From positions 53,558-117,557 of the forward strand of contig LVAC01000003.1 in assembly GCA_001602955.1 (NCBI GenBank): a stretch of DNA of 64,000 nucleotides, read 5' to 3'. This DNA comes from Sulfurospirillum sp001602955. GTDB lineage: Bacteria; Campylobacterota; Campylobacteria; Campylobacterales; Sulfurospirillaceae. Of the stretch, positions 17,860 through 24,815 are shown piece by piece; position 1 is the first letter of the stretch, and every line of letters begins with the position of its first letter. Position numbers and translations under genes: made by a program. Below the pieces are notes generated by a model. The model ran no database searches. It saw only the letters and a program-made list of their open reading frames with translations, and had not been told where the DNA came from.

Positions 17860-18742
17860 CGATAAGTTTCTTTTCCAATCGTTCGATTTTAAAACTTTTG
17901 GCAACGCCTGCTAGCGTATAATAGGCACGTTTGCCGATACCGTAAGGCGTTTGCGGTAAAGACATATTTTTGTGTGTTTCGTACAGTGCACGTCGCGGAA
18001 AATCAAACTCCGTGCAACCAAGACACGGCGATCCGGCTCTGGTTTTCGAACTAATATCGTTCCAGAGTATTTTATTGCAATTGGCATGCGTATTAGGTCC
18101 CAAGCAACCGTGCTCGTAAAACATGCATCCCTCTTTTTCGCCCAATTGTTTGCAATCGACTTTCCATTCGAAATATTCGTTGCGTAAACATCCGTGATGC
18201 GCCAAATAGGCAAAGATCTCTTTCGGGCGCAAAAATTCGTCCAAAAGAACCGTTTTCCTCTCCCGCAACGCCATCATCGTTTCCGCAATCCAACGCGGGT
18301 GTGCGGGACAACCGGGAATATTCACGACGTTGGATTTTTCGTCCCAATATCCGCCTTTTTCTTTAGCATTAAAGAGCGCGCCGCTAATGTGCCGAGGATC
18401 GCGTAAACGAAACATACCGCCGAAACTTGCACAGCTTCCCACGCACACGATAAAACGCGCTTTGTTCGCGAGCGGTTCCAAAATTTCGGGAAACGACCGC
18501 CCAAAACGCTGTAGATAACGCGCTTCTTTCGTAAACGCACCCTCAACGATCAGAAAGTCAAACGCTTCGGGTTTGTCTAAAAGCGATTCTAAGGTGTGTG
18601 CCGTAAATAACAAAGGATGGTAGAGCATTTCAAAAGAGGCGGCAAAAAGTGCCATGTTCGAATAATTCAAAAAAGAGTGGCTATTACCGTTACATGTAAT
18701 GCCTTGAATCCAAATAACCGTTGATTTTGTATTCGCTTTCAC
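17846..18742 (-). CDS. Second [NiFe] hydrogenase small subunit, HupS-like, lacking Tat signal
   Basis: This small subunit of about 298 residues starts at GTG 18742, overlapping the TetR stop (GTGA); a longer frame reaches 18793 inside the TetR gene. The N-terminus goes straight into WIQGITCNGNSHSF, so there is no export signal. Where other small subunits have CxxC for the proximal cluster, this has CxxN (Cys17, Asn20). The remaining ligands are present: VGSCASFGG, IPGCPAHP, HHGCLRNEYF, EGCMFYEHGC and PCLGCTEFDFP. There is no C-terminal membrane anchor. The altered proximal site could change cluster type or redox potential. Confidence 0.85.
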   Translation of the reverse strand: MKANTKSTVIWIQGITCNGNSHSFLNYSNMALFAASFEMLYHPLLFTAHTLESLLDKPEAFDFLIVEGAFTKEARYLQRFGRSFPEILEPLANKARFIVCVGSCASFGGMFRLRDPRHISGALFNAKEKGGYWDEKSNVVNIPGCPAHPRWIAETMMALRERKTVLLDEFLRPKEIFAYLAHHGCLRNEYFEWKVDCKQLGEKEGCMFYEHGCLGPNTHANCNKILWNDISSKTRAGSPCLGCTEFDFPRRALYETHKNMSLPQTPYGIGKRAYYTLAGVAKSFKIERLEKKLIDEDH

Positions 18743-19335
18743 GGTTGCTTTAAGGCATTGTAGATGTTCAATGCAATATCGTCGATATAACAATTGATAT
18801 TTTTATCTAAAACACCCTCTCCGTTTAAAAAGACGAAACCGCCCAAGTAGCCCATAAAAAGACCGAAAGCCGAAAAGAAGTCTTGATTGCGAAGTTCGCC
18901 GCACGCAACGCCTTCCTCAAAAAAAATCATCAACTCTGTGACAAACGCCGATACGCACAGCATTCCTTCGCATCCGTCTTTAAAAACTTCCCTGTTGGCA
19001 ATATAAACGCGCAAAAAGTAGTTGATGTGTTGCGGTTTGGAAGACGCCATCTCAAAATAGAGCGAAACAATCTTACGAATCTTTTCTTGGACGCTGCATG
19101 TCTCTTCGTTGACACGTCTGATTTCCGCACCTAAAATATCCGAAGAGTATTTAATAATCTCTTTGGCCAAGATCTCTTTAGAAGAAAAATAATTGTAAAT
19201 ATTTCCGACGCTCATATCGATTGCTTTAGCAATATCGGGGATTGTCGTCGAATAGAAACCTCGACTAGCAAAAAGCATCAAGGCGGCTTCTAAAATTTTT
19301 TCGCTTTTTTTACTTTTTTTATCCACGATACCCAT
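18739..19335 (-). CDS. TetR-family regulator, first gene of the second hydrogenase operon
   Basis: The 198-residue protein has an N-terminal TetR helix-turn-helix (EKILEAALMLFASRGFYSTTI, then IDMSVGNIYNYFSSKE) and a helical effector domain with several Cys residues. Its stop overlaps the hydrogenase small-subunit GTG by four bases, and that subunit overlaps the large subunit, so the three are one translationally coupled unit. This strongly suggests the regulator controls, or senses through, this hydrogenase. No obvious palindromic operator is seen in the short, very AT-rich spacer to terB. Confidence 0.85.
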   Translation of the reverse strand: MGIVDKKSKKSEKILEAALMLFASRGFYSTTIPDIAKAIDMSVGNIYNYFSSKEILAKEIIKYSSDILGAEIRRVNEETCSVQEKIRKIVSLYFEMASSKPQHINYFLRVYIANREVFKDGCEGMLCVSAFVTELMIFFEEGVACGELRNQDFFSAFGLFMGYLGGFVFLNGEGVLDKNINCYIDDIALNIYNALKQP

Positions 19336-19431
19336 CCTTCAAAATACGCTTCGTTTATTCTAACATATTATTAATCTTTATTTAAAATTTTTGACTATAA
19401 TTTTGCTATTTCTTACCAAAAGGAGTCCAAT

Positions 19432-19830
19432 GTGTTACTGATGAAATTACGTGCCGAAGAGAAATTTGCTTTTTTACAACTGGCGCAATACGTCGCAAAA
19501 CTCGACGGCGAATACGGACTAAAAGAGAGAGAAGTCGTAGAAGAATACTGCACGGAAATGGGAATTGAAAATGTTGAAATAGAGTTAAACGCCTTTGATT
19601 TGGACGCGATCTTAAACCTGTTTTTATCGCCTAAAAATCAAAAAATCGCCATGTTGGCATTATTGGTTTTAGTGCATATCGACGATCGCTACGGTATTAA
19701 CGAACATAAAGTTATCTCAAAAATTGCTCAAACGTTTCATATCGACGATAAGACCTTACACCTTTTTTCGATGTGGGGGAAGATGGGATCGGCATTGTAC
19801 GAGCAAGCACTAAGTTTTGTGGAAAAATAG
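19432..19830 (+). CDS. TerB-like (tellurite resistance TerB/DjlA domain) protein
   Basis: The 132-residue soluble helical protein has the TerB/DjlA pattern of two repeats, each with an acidic turn: FLQLAQYVAKLDGEYGLKEREVVEEYC and LLVLVHIDDRYGINEHKVISKIA (hydrophobic helix, then D-G/D-x-x-G/I-x-x-E). TerB domains bind divalent metal ions and are linked to stress or chaperone functions. A GTG start at 19432 has AAAAGGAG seven bases upstream, and a TATAAT box lies at 19396. It is monocistronic and ends in a strong hairpin. Confidence 0.7.
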   Translation: MLLMKLRAEEKFAFLQLAQYVAKLDGEYGLKEREVVEEYCTEMGIENVEIELNAFDLDAILNLFLSPKNQKIAMLALLVLVHIDDRYGINEHKVISKIAQTFHIDDKTLHLFSMWGKMGSALYEQALSFVEK

Positions 19831-19851
19831 TGTCGGGAGAGCTTCCCGACA
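19831..19851. terminator. Bidirectional terminator between terB-like gene and pgi
   Basis: TGTCGGGA and TCCCGACA form a perfect 8-bp GC-rich stem around the loop GAGCT. It lies directly after the terB-like stop and seven bases after the pgi stop. On the minus strand it is followed by a T-rich stretch (CTATTTTT), so it should terminate pgi best. Confidence 0.75.
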
Positions 19852-19857
19852 CGGTAT

Positions 19858-21117
19858 TTAACGTATTTTTTTAAGACGTTTTTCTTCGATCAATTTACCT
19901 TTTAAGATACGCTTTCCAGCTTCAACGCCGGGTTGGTCGTAAGCGTTAACATCCATCATTTGACCGACGATTGAGGTTAGAAGCTCGTAATAGAAAATCA
20001 ATTTTCCCATATTCTCTTCGTCGATATGTTGCATCGTGATCGTATCGACGGGGATATCTTTCTTATCCAGCAACGCTTCAATCGTAGAATCGGCTTGCAT
20101 GTTAATCAAATCACAAAAAGCGATACCGTTCATCAAATCCAAATCTTCAAGCTCTTTGAGGGTAATGGACGGAATCTTAATCTTATCGTCAAAATTTTCG
20201 ACTTTTAAAACCGTGACGCTTTTATCGCGAAGTCCTTCGACGATGAGCTGCAAAAAGGAGTGTTGGTCTTTAGGTCCGATCAAACCGACCGGCGTTAAAC
20301 CGACGTTAAAGCTGCTATGGCGTTGTTTTTTTCCTAAACTCTCGCCCCACAGTTGCACGTACCAATCCGTAAAATAATCCAAACTCTCCGAATAGGCAAA
20401 TAACGTATTGATATTATAGTTCATCGAATTTTTGGCGTAATAGGTCGCTTTTTTCAACAAGGTCTCTTTGATGTATCCGTCTTCGAAGAAGCTTTGTTTA
20501 ATGGCTTTGGCACCGTCAAGCAAACGTTGAACGTCTACGCCCGCCAATAAAAGCGGAGCCAAACCCGCCGCGGAAAGTACGGAGTAACGGCCTCCGACAT
20601 TAACCGGAATATGTAAAACAAACGCTTTAAGCGATTTGGCGTGTGCTTCGAGTTTAGAACCGACGTCGGTTACGAACGTAAAGCGGTAATCCAAGCTAAT
20701 TTCTTTGGCTTTCAGCAAGGAAAGGACGTATTTGTACACGGAAATGGTTTCGATCGTACTTCCGGACTTGCTGATGACAAAAAAGTGCGTGTTTTTGATG
20801 TCGAGTTTATTTAAGGTCGAACGAATCGATGCGGGATCGGTACTTTCGAAGAAATGCAAGCGTTTATCGAAATCGCGAATTCCTTGTAAGACTCTAAAAA
20901 TAGCTTTAGGACCCAAAGAACTTCCGCCGATACCGATAATGGCAATGTCTTTAATCGCATTGTCGTCGTTTTTGGAGCGAAACTCTTCCAAGTACGCTTC
21001 AAGATAACTAATATCTTGCTCGGGCAATGCATAATAGCCGATGTTTTTTTGTTCTTCGACGATTTTTTCAAAGATGCCTTCTTCGACTTTTATATTGAAA
21101 TAAAGCGAGTTTTTCAA
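19858..21117 (-). CDS. pgi: Glucose-6-phosphate isomerase
   Basis: The 419-residue enzyme interconverts glucose-6-phosphate and fructose-6-phosphate. It has GIGGSSLGPKAIF, the phosphate-binding SKSGSTIETISVY, and the SIS-fold signature NVGGRYSVLSAAGLAPLLLAG. It is of the shorter form usual in this phylum rather than the roughly 550-residue enterobacterial form. In these bacteria it serves gluconeogenesis and cell-envelope sugar supply. It is divergent from the YgiQ gene. Confidence 0.94.
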   Translation of the reverse strand: MKNSLYFNIKVEEGIFEKIVEEQKNIGYYALPEQDISYLEAYLEEFRSKNDDNAIKDIAIIGIGGSSLGPKAIFRVLQGIRDFDKRLHFFESTDPASIRSTLNKLDIKNTHFFVISKSGSTIETISVYKYVLSLLKAKEISLDYRFTFVTDVGSKLEAHAKSLKAFVLHIPVNVGGRYSVLSAAGLAPLLLAGVDVQRLLDGAKAIKQSFFEDGYIKETLLKKATYYAKNSMNYNINTLFAYSESLDYFTDWYVQLWGESLGKKQRHSSFNVGLTPVGLIGPKDQHSFLQLIVEGLRDKSVTVLKVENFDDKIKIPSITLKELEDLDLMNGIAFCDLINMQADSTIEALLDKKDIPVDTITMQHIDEENMGKLIFYYELLTSIVGQMMDVNAYDQPGVEAGKRILKGKLIEEKRLKKIR

Positions 21118-21197
21118 ACGAATCCTCCGTAAAAATAAGTAGAGCGATATTACTACGATGCATCTTAAAAAAAGCCAAACGCAATAGGAAATTCGTT

Positions 21198-21214
21198 ATA
21201 GTTCGATAAACTAT
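21198..21214. promoter_or_regulatory. Short inverted repeat before the YgiQ gene
   Basis: ATAGTT-CGATA-AACTAT lies 20 bases upstream of the ATG at 21235, followed by a short T run. It may be an operator or a leader hairpin. Confidence 0.3.
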
Positions 21215-21234
21215 TTTTAGCCCTGAGGAGCCCT

Positions 21235-22950
21235 ATGTTTTTACCCACAACGCCTGAAGAGATTCGTGAACGAGGTTGGCAACAATGCGATGTCATTTTG
21301 ATCACGTCCGATGCCTATATCGATAGCCCTTATATGGGGGTGTCCGTTGTGGGCAGGGTGTTGGAAAAAGCAGGCTATAAAGTCGGCATTATCGCTCAAC
21401 CGGACGTCAAAAGCGCTGCCGACATCACGCGGCTGGGAGAGCCGAAACTCTTTTGGGGCGTAAGCGGCGGAAGCGTGGACTCAATGGTCTCTAACTATAC
21501 CGCGACGAAGAAATTTAGAAACTCCGACGACTATACGCCCGGCGGCATCAATAACAAACGACCCGATCGCGCGAGTCTTGTTTACGTTAATCTCATTCGA
21601 CAACACTTTAAAAACACCGTACCGATTATGCTCGGCGGTATCGAAGCGAGCTTGAGACGGGTCAGTCACTACGATTTTTGGTCGAACACCGTTCGAAAAC
21701 CCATTTTATTCGACGCCAAAGCCGATTATCTGCTTTACGGTATGAGTGATCTTAGCGTCGTCGAGTTTGCCGATGCCCTAAAGCAAGGCATTTCACCCTT
21801 ACATGTAAGAGGACTTTGTTACATCGCGAAAGAGCCGAAAACCGAGTATCTTCAACTCCCCAGCCACGAGGAAGTCATCAACGATAAACTCAAATTTATG
21901 GATATGTTTGATCTCTTTTACCATAACAACGATCCGATTTCCGCCAAAGGGTTATGCCAAAAAGTCGATACGCGCTATTGGATTCAAAATCCTCCCGCTC
22001 GTTACCTCACGACCGTGCAGATGGATGAAATCAGCGCGCTTCCTTTTATGCGCGATGCACACCCGTATTACAAAAAACAAGGGCATATCAAAGCGTTGGA
22101 GACCATCAAATTTTCCATTAACACGCATCAAGGCTGTTACGGCGAATGCAGTTTTTGTGCCATCAGCGTTCATCAAGGAAGAACCATTCGAAGTCGCTCG
22201 GAAGCGTCTATTCTCAAAGAAGCCAAACTGTTTACCACGTATAAGGATTTTAAAGGCATTATCTCCGATTTAGGAGGACCAACGGCTAACATGTACGGAT
22301 ATGAATGTGCTAAAAAAGTCTCCAAAGGCACCTGTGAAGACAAAAGCTGTATGTTTCCCAAGCTCTGCCCTGCTCTCAAACCGACCCATAAAAAACAAAT
22401 CGATCTTTTACGCAAAGTGCGAGCACTTCCGGGTATTAAAAAAGCGTTTGTGGCTTCAGGCATTCGCTATGACCTCATCAGTGAAGATAAAGCATACGGT
22501 TACGAATACCTCAAAGAGATCGTCGAACACCATTTAAGCGGACAGATGAAAATCGCACCCGAGCATATCGACGACGAGATTTTAGCACTGATGGGAAAAC
22601 CCGGCAAAGACTCCTTGGTCACGTTCAAAGCACTTTTCGACAAACTAACCAAAGAATCGGGGAAAAAGCAATTTTTAACCTACTACCTGATTGCCGCACA
22701 TCCGGGATGTGAAGAACGGCATATGCATTCTTTGAAAAATTTTGCTTCTAACGTACTCAAAATCAATCCCGAACAAGCACAAATTTTTACGCCGACGCCT
22801 TCGACGTATGCGACTTTGATGTATTATACGGGCTTGCATCCGATCACTCGAAAACCGATTTTCGTCGAAAAAGAGATGCACAAAAAAGAGCGCCAAAAAG
22901 AGATTGTCGTCGCCAAAGAGAAAAAATATCATAGCGGATTTGACAGCTAA
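21235..22950 (+). CDS. YgiQ-family radical SAM protein
   Basis: The 571-residue protein has an N-terminal cobalamin-binding-like YgiQ domain (DVILITSDAYIDSPYMGV, then MLGGIEASLRRVSHYDFW). A radical SAM core carries the CxxxCxxC motif in HQGCYGECSFCAIS, and the C-terminus is the YgiQ-specific tail. Members are widespread but their reaction is not established. TGAGGAGCCC supplies a good ribosome site before the ATG. It is followed by a small thiamine-binding-fold gene that may share its transcript. One TTACATGTAA copy (21799) encodes LHV in this gene. Confidence 0.9.
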   Translation: MFLPTTPEEIRERGWQQCDVILITSDAYIDSPYMGVSVVGRVLEKAGYKVGIIAQPDVKSAADITRLGEPKLFWGVSGGSVDSMVSNYTATKKFRNSDDYTPGGINNKRPDRASLVYVNLIRQHFKNTVPIMLGGIEASLRRVSHYDFWSNTVRKPILFDAKADYLLYGMSDLSVVEFADALKQGISPLHVRGLCYIAKEPKTEYLQLPSHEEVINDKLKFMDMFDLFYHNNDPISAKGLCQKVDTRYWIQNPPARYLTTVQMDEISALPFMRDAHPYYKKQGHIKALETIKFSINTHQGCYGECSFCAISVHQGRTIRSRSEASILKEAKLFTTYKDFKGIISDLGGPTANMYGYECAKKVSKGTCEDKSCMFPKLCPALKPTHKKQIDLLRKVRALPGIKKAFVASGIRYDLISEDKAYGYEYLKEIVEHHLSGQMKIAPEHIDDEILALMGKPGKDSLVTFKALFDKLTKESGKKQFLTYYLIAAHPGCEERHMHSLKNFASNVLKINPEQAQIFTPTPSTYATLMYYTGLHPITRKPIFVEKEMHKKERQKEIVVAKEKKYHSGFDS

Positions 22951-22973
22951 AAATCGACATGTAAGGATTTTTG

Positions 22974-23285
22974 ATGAGCGTATTATTGGAAATGAGTATG
23001 TTCCCGCTGGAAGGAAGCGGTTCAAAGAGCGCGTTTGTCGCAAAGATTATCGATCAAATCGATCAAAGCGGTTTTGCCTATAAACTCTCGCCGATGAGCA
23101 CGGTCGTGGAAACGTCCACGATGCAAGAAGCCTTGTCGCTCGTCGAGCAAGCGTACGAATGTCTGGAAGAATGCGAACGCGTGTATGCGTGCTTAAAATT
23201 TGATATTCGCAAGAATCGAAAAGACGGTATGCATCAAAAAGTCGCTTCCGTTCAAAAAAAATTAAATCGCTCTATTAACGCCTAA
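22974..23285 (+). CDS. MTH1187/YkoF-like thiamine-binding-fold protein
   Basis: The protein has about 103 residues (MSVLLEMSMFPLEGSGSKSAFVAKIIDQI..., YKLSPMSTVVETSTMQEALSLVEQA). The ferredoxin-like fold and order of conserved Pro, Gly and Glu residues match the MTH1187/YkoF family (former DUF77), which can bind thiamine pyrimidines. The ATG 22974 follows AAGGA at normal spacing. It lies 23 bases after the YgiQ gene. The specific role here is not known. Confidence 0.75.
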   Translation: MSVLLEMSMFPLEGSGSKSAFVAKIIDQIDQSGFAYKLSPMSTVVETSTMQEALSLVEQAYECLEECERVYACLKFDIRKNRKDGMHQKVASVQKKLNRSINA

Positions 23286-23338
23286 AGTAAACTCTCTTTA
23301 CGTCGATTTGGTTGTACCATAGTCAAAGGGGCATTGCT

Positions 23339-23866
23339 ATGCAATCACAATCGATCAATACTAATAATTACAGTTACAACAGTCTTGGATTTTCACTCCA
23401 AACCAGTAGCGGCGACGTCATCGATCTTAACATGTATGACGAGCGTTCCGCTTCGATTTCACACGAACAAAGCGGCGGTACGCAAAATACGATGCTCTCG
23501 CTTTCACATGCTTACGGTTACAATTTTCACTACGAAGGCGACGGAATCGACGAAAACGATCAAAAAGAGATCGATGCGGCGATGAAGCTCATTCAACCGC
23601 AAATCGACGAGTACCTTTCCAACGTGCAACAAAGCTCTGAAACAGTCACGCTCGCATCCGCTATCAATACCGCTTACGAAGTCAATCAAACTTTGCCGAG
23701 TGCCAAAGATCAAAATACGCAAAATTATACTAATAATTCTCTGTTAAAAATGATCGATCAGATGATGGAGCAAGCGGATAAGCAAAACGAAAAGGTGCTA
23801 GAAGGAGCACAAAAGCTCTTTGAAAGCGTCCTAAAACAACAAAAAGGCTTTGAGCTTTACGTCTAA
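23339..23866 (+). CDS. Hypothetical Gln/Asn/Ser-rich protein
   Basis: I do not recognise this protein of about 175 residues. It has no signal peptide or membrane segment. The N-terminal third is polar and low in complexity (Q/S/N/Y-rich). A central stretch DGIDENDQKEIDAAMKLI resembles a degenerate EF-hand followed by a helix. The C-terminal 40 residues are a strongly charged helix, possibly a coiled coil. ATG 23339 is chosen over the upstream in-frame TTG (23312) because AAAGGGG precedes it. Its stop lies inside a terminator hairpin. Confidence 0.6.
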   Translation: MQSQSINTNNYSYNSLGFSLQTSSGDVIDLNMYDERSASISHEQSGGTQNTMLSLSHAYGYNFHYEGDGIDENDQKEIDAAMKLIQPQIDEYLSNVQQSSETVTLASAINTAYEVNQTLPSAKDQNTQNYTNNSLLKMIDQMMEQADKQNEKVLEGAQKLFESVLKQQKGFELYV

Positions 23867-23879
23867 GCTTCGCCTTTTT
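23841..23879 (+). terminator. Rho-independent terminator overlapping the stop codon
   Basis: AAAAAGGC at 23841-23848 pairs with GCCTTTTT at 23872-23879. An inner AGCTT/AAGCTT pairing surrounds the stop codon, and the 3' arm ends in a T run. The hairpin therefore includes the last codons of the hypothetical gene. Confidence 0.65.
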
Positions 23880-23917
23880 GGATGCATATTTCTCCGAGTG
23901 TATCGCCTAACATTGCA

Positions 23918-23947
23918 TTGACATTCTCTCGCTATTTTTTATATAAT
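23918..23947 (+). promoter_or_regulatory. Sigma-70 promoter of the PhnD-like/GGDEF-EAL operon
   Basis: A perfect TTGACA (23918-23923) and a perfect TATAAT (23942-23947) are separated by 18 bases. Transcription would start near 23954, 28 bases before the GTG start. A consensus -35 is uncommon in this phylum, so this should be a strong constitutive promoter. Confidence 0.7.
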
Positions 23948-23981
23948 AATTCGCGATAGTGTGACAAAAAGGTGATATTTA

Positions 23982-24809
23982 GTGTTTAATTTTAAGTTTG
24001 TTTCGATTGTTTTTTTAAGTATAGCTTCTGCGCTTTTTGCCCAAGAAATAGAGAGCCTCAAAATAGGAATCGCACCGCACTCCTCCGCTCGTATTATCTA
24101 TGACGTACATCACGATCTTAAAGCGTTTTTAGAACATTATTTCAATCGACCCGTACAAATTTTAAGCGCAAAAACATTTAGCGATTTTGCCGATACTTGC
24201 GATCAAGGCGATACTTACGATTTGATTATTACCTCACCGAATTTAGCTTATTTGGCGCAACACCAAGCGCATTACGTACCTTTAATGACCTACACCAAAG
24301 GCTTGGAGACGATTATTTTAAGCAAAACGTCTTCTTCGCTTAAAGATCATCCCGAAAACATCAAAATTGCAGGACAAGACCCCGTCTCCTATGCAACGCT
24401 CTGCGGCGAAGAGTGGCTAGAACAACAAGGTTACGTTCCGGGCAAAAATTTAATTTACAGTTATTACATCAGTGCTTCGGACAGTTTAGCAACGCTGTTG
24501 CTCAAAAACCAAGTCGATCTCATCATCATTTCATTACCCAATTATTTAAAACTGGATCAAGAATTGCAAAATCAACTTTTCGTCGTCTACCATAGCGCTC
24601 CCAAACCGGGTCGTATCTTTTTAGCCAAGGACTCAAAGGGGATTACGATCGAAGAGTGGCGCAATGCGTTGGTCGCTTTTTCCCAAAGCCAAGAAGGTGC
24701 ACGGCATCTTAAGGCTACGAAATTGGAGGGCTTTGAAATGCTTGAACCTCATGCATTAGATACCCTTAGCACGATAGCCCAAAAAACCTCTTCTCGATTA
24801 ACACATTAA
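23982..24809 (+). CDS. PhnD-like periplasmic substrate-binding protein (phosphate/phosphonate family)
   Basis: The 275-residue protein has a signal peptide (MFNFKFVSIVFLSIASALFAQE) and the PhnD-type two-lobed fold: LKIGIAPHSSARIIYDVHHDLKAFLEHYF, DLIITSPNLAYLAQH, IAGQDPVSYATL. GTG 23982 follows AAAAGGTG. No ABC permease or ATPase is nearby. The next gene, six bases downstream, is a membrane GGDEF-EAL protein. This suggests the binding protein works as a periplasmic ligand sensor for that enzyme rather than in transport, which is inference. Confidence 0.8.
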   Translation: MFNFKFVSIVFLSIASALFAQEIESLKIGIAPHSSARIIYDVHHDLKAFLEHYFNRPVQILSAKTFSDFADTCDQGDTYDLIITSPNLAYLAQHQAHYVPLMTYTKGLETIILSKTSSSLKDHPENIKIAGQDPVSYATLCGEEWLEQQGYVPGKNLIYSYYISASDSLATLLLKNQVDLIIISLPNYLKLDQELQNQLFVVYHSAPKPGRIFLAKDSKGITIEEWRNALVAFSQSQEGARHLKATKLEGFEMLEPHALDTLSTIAQKTSSRLTH

Positions 24810-24815
24810 CGATCG

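Noticed and set aside
18743..18793. Longer N-terminus of the HupS-like protein, starting MLYRRYCIEH
   Set aside because: That part lies inside the TetR coding sequence, and the GTG overlapping the TetR stop gives the normal length for a signal-less small subunit.
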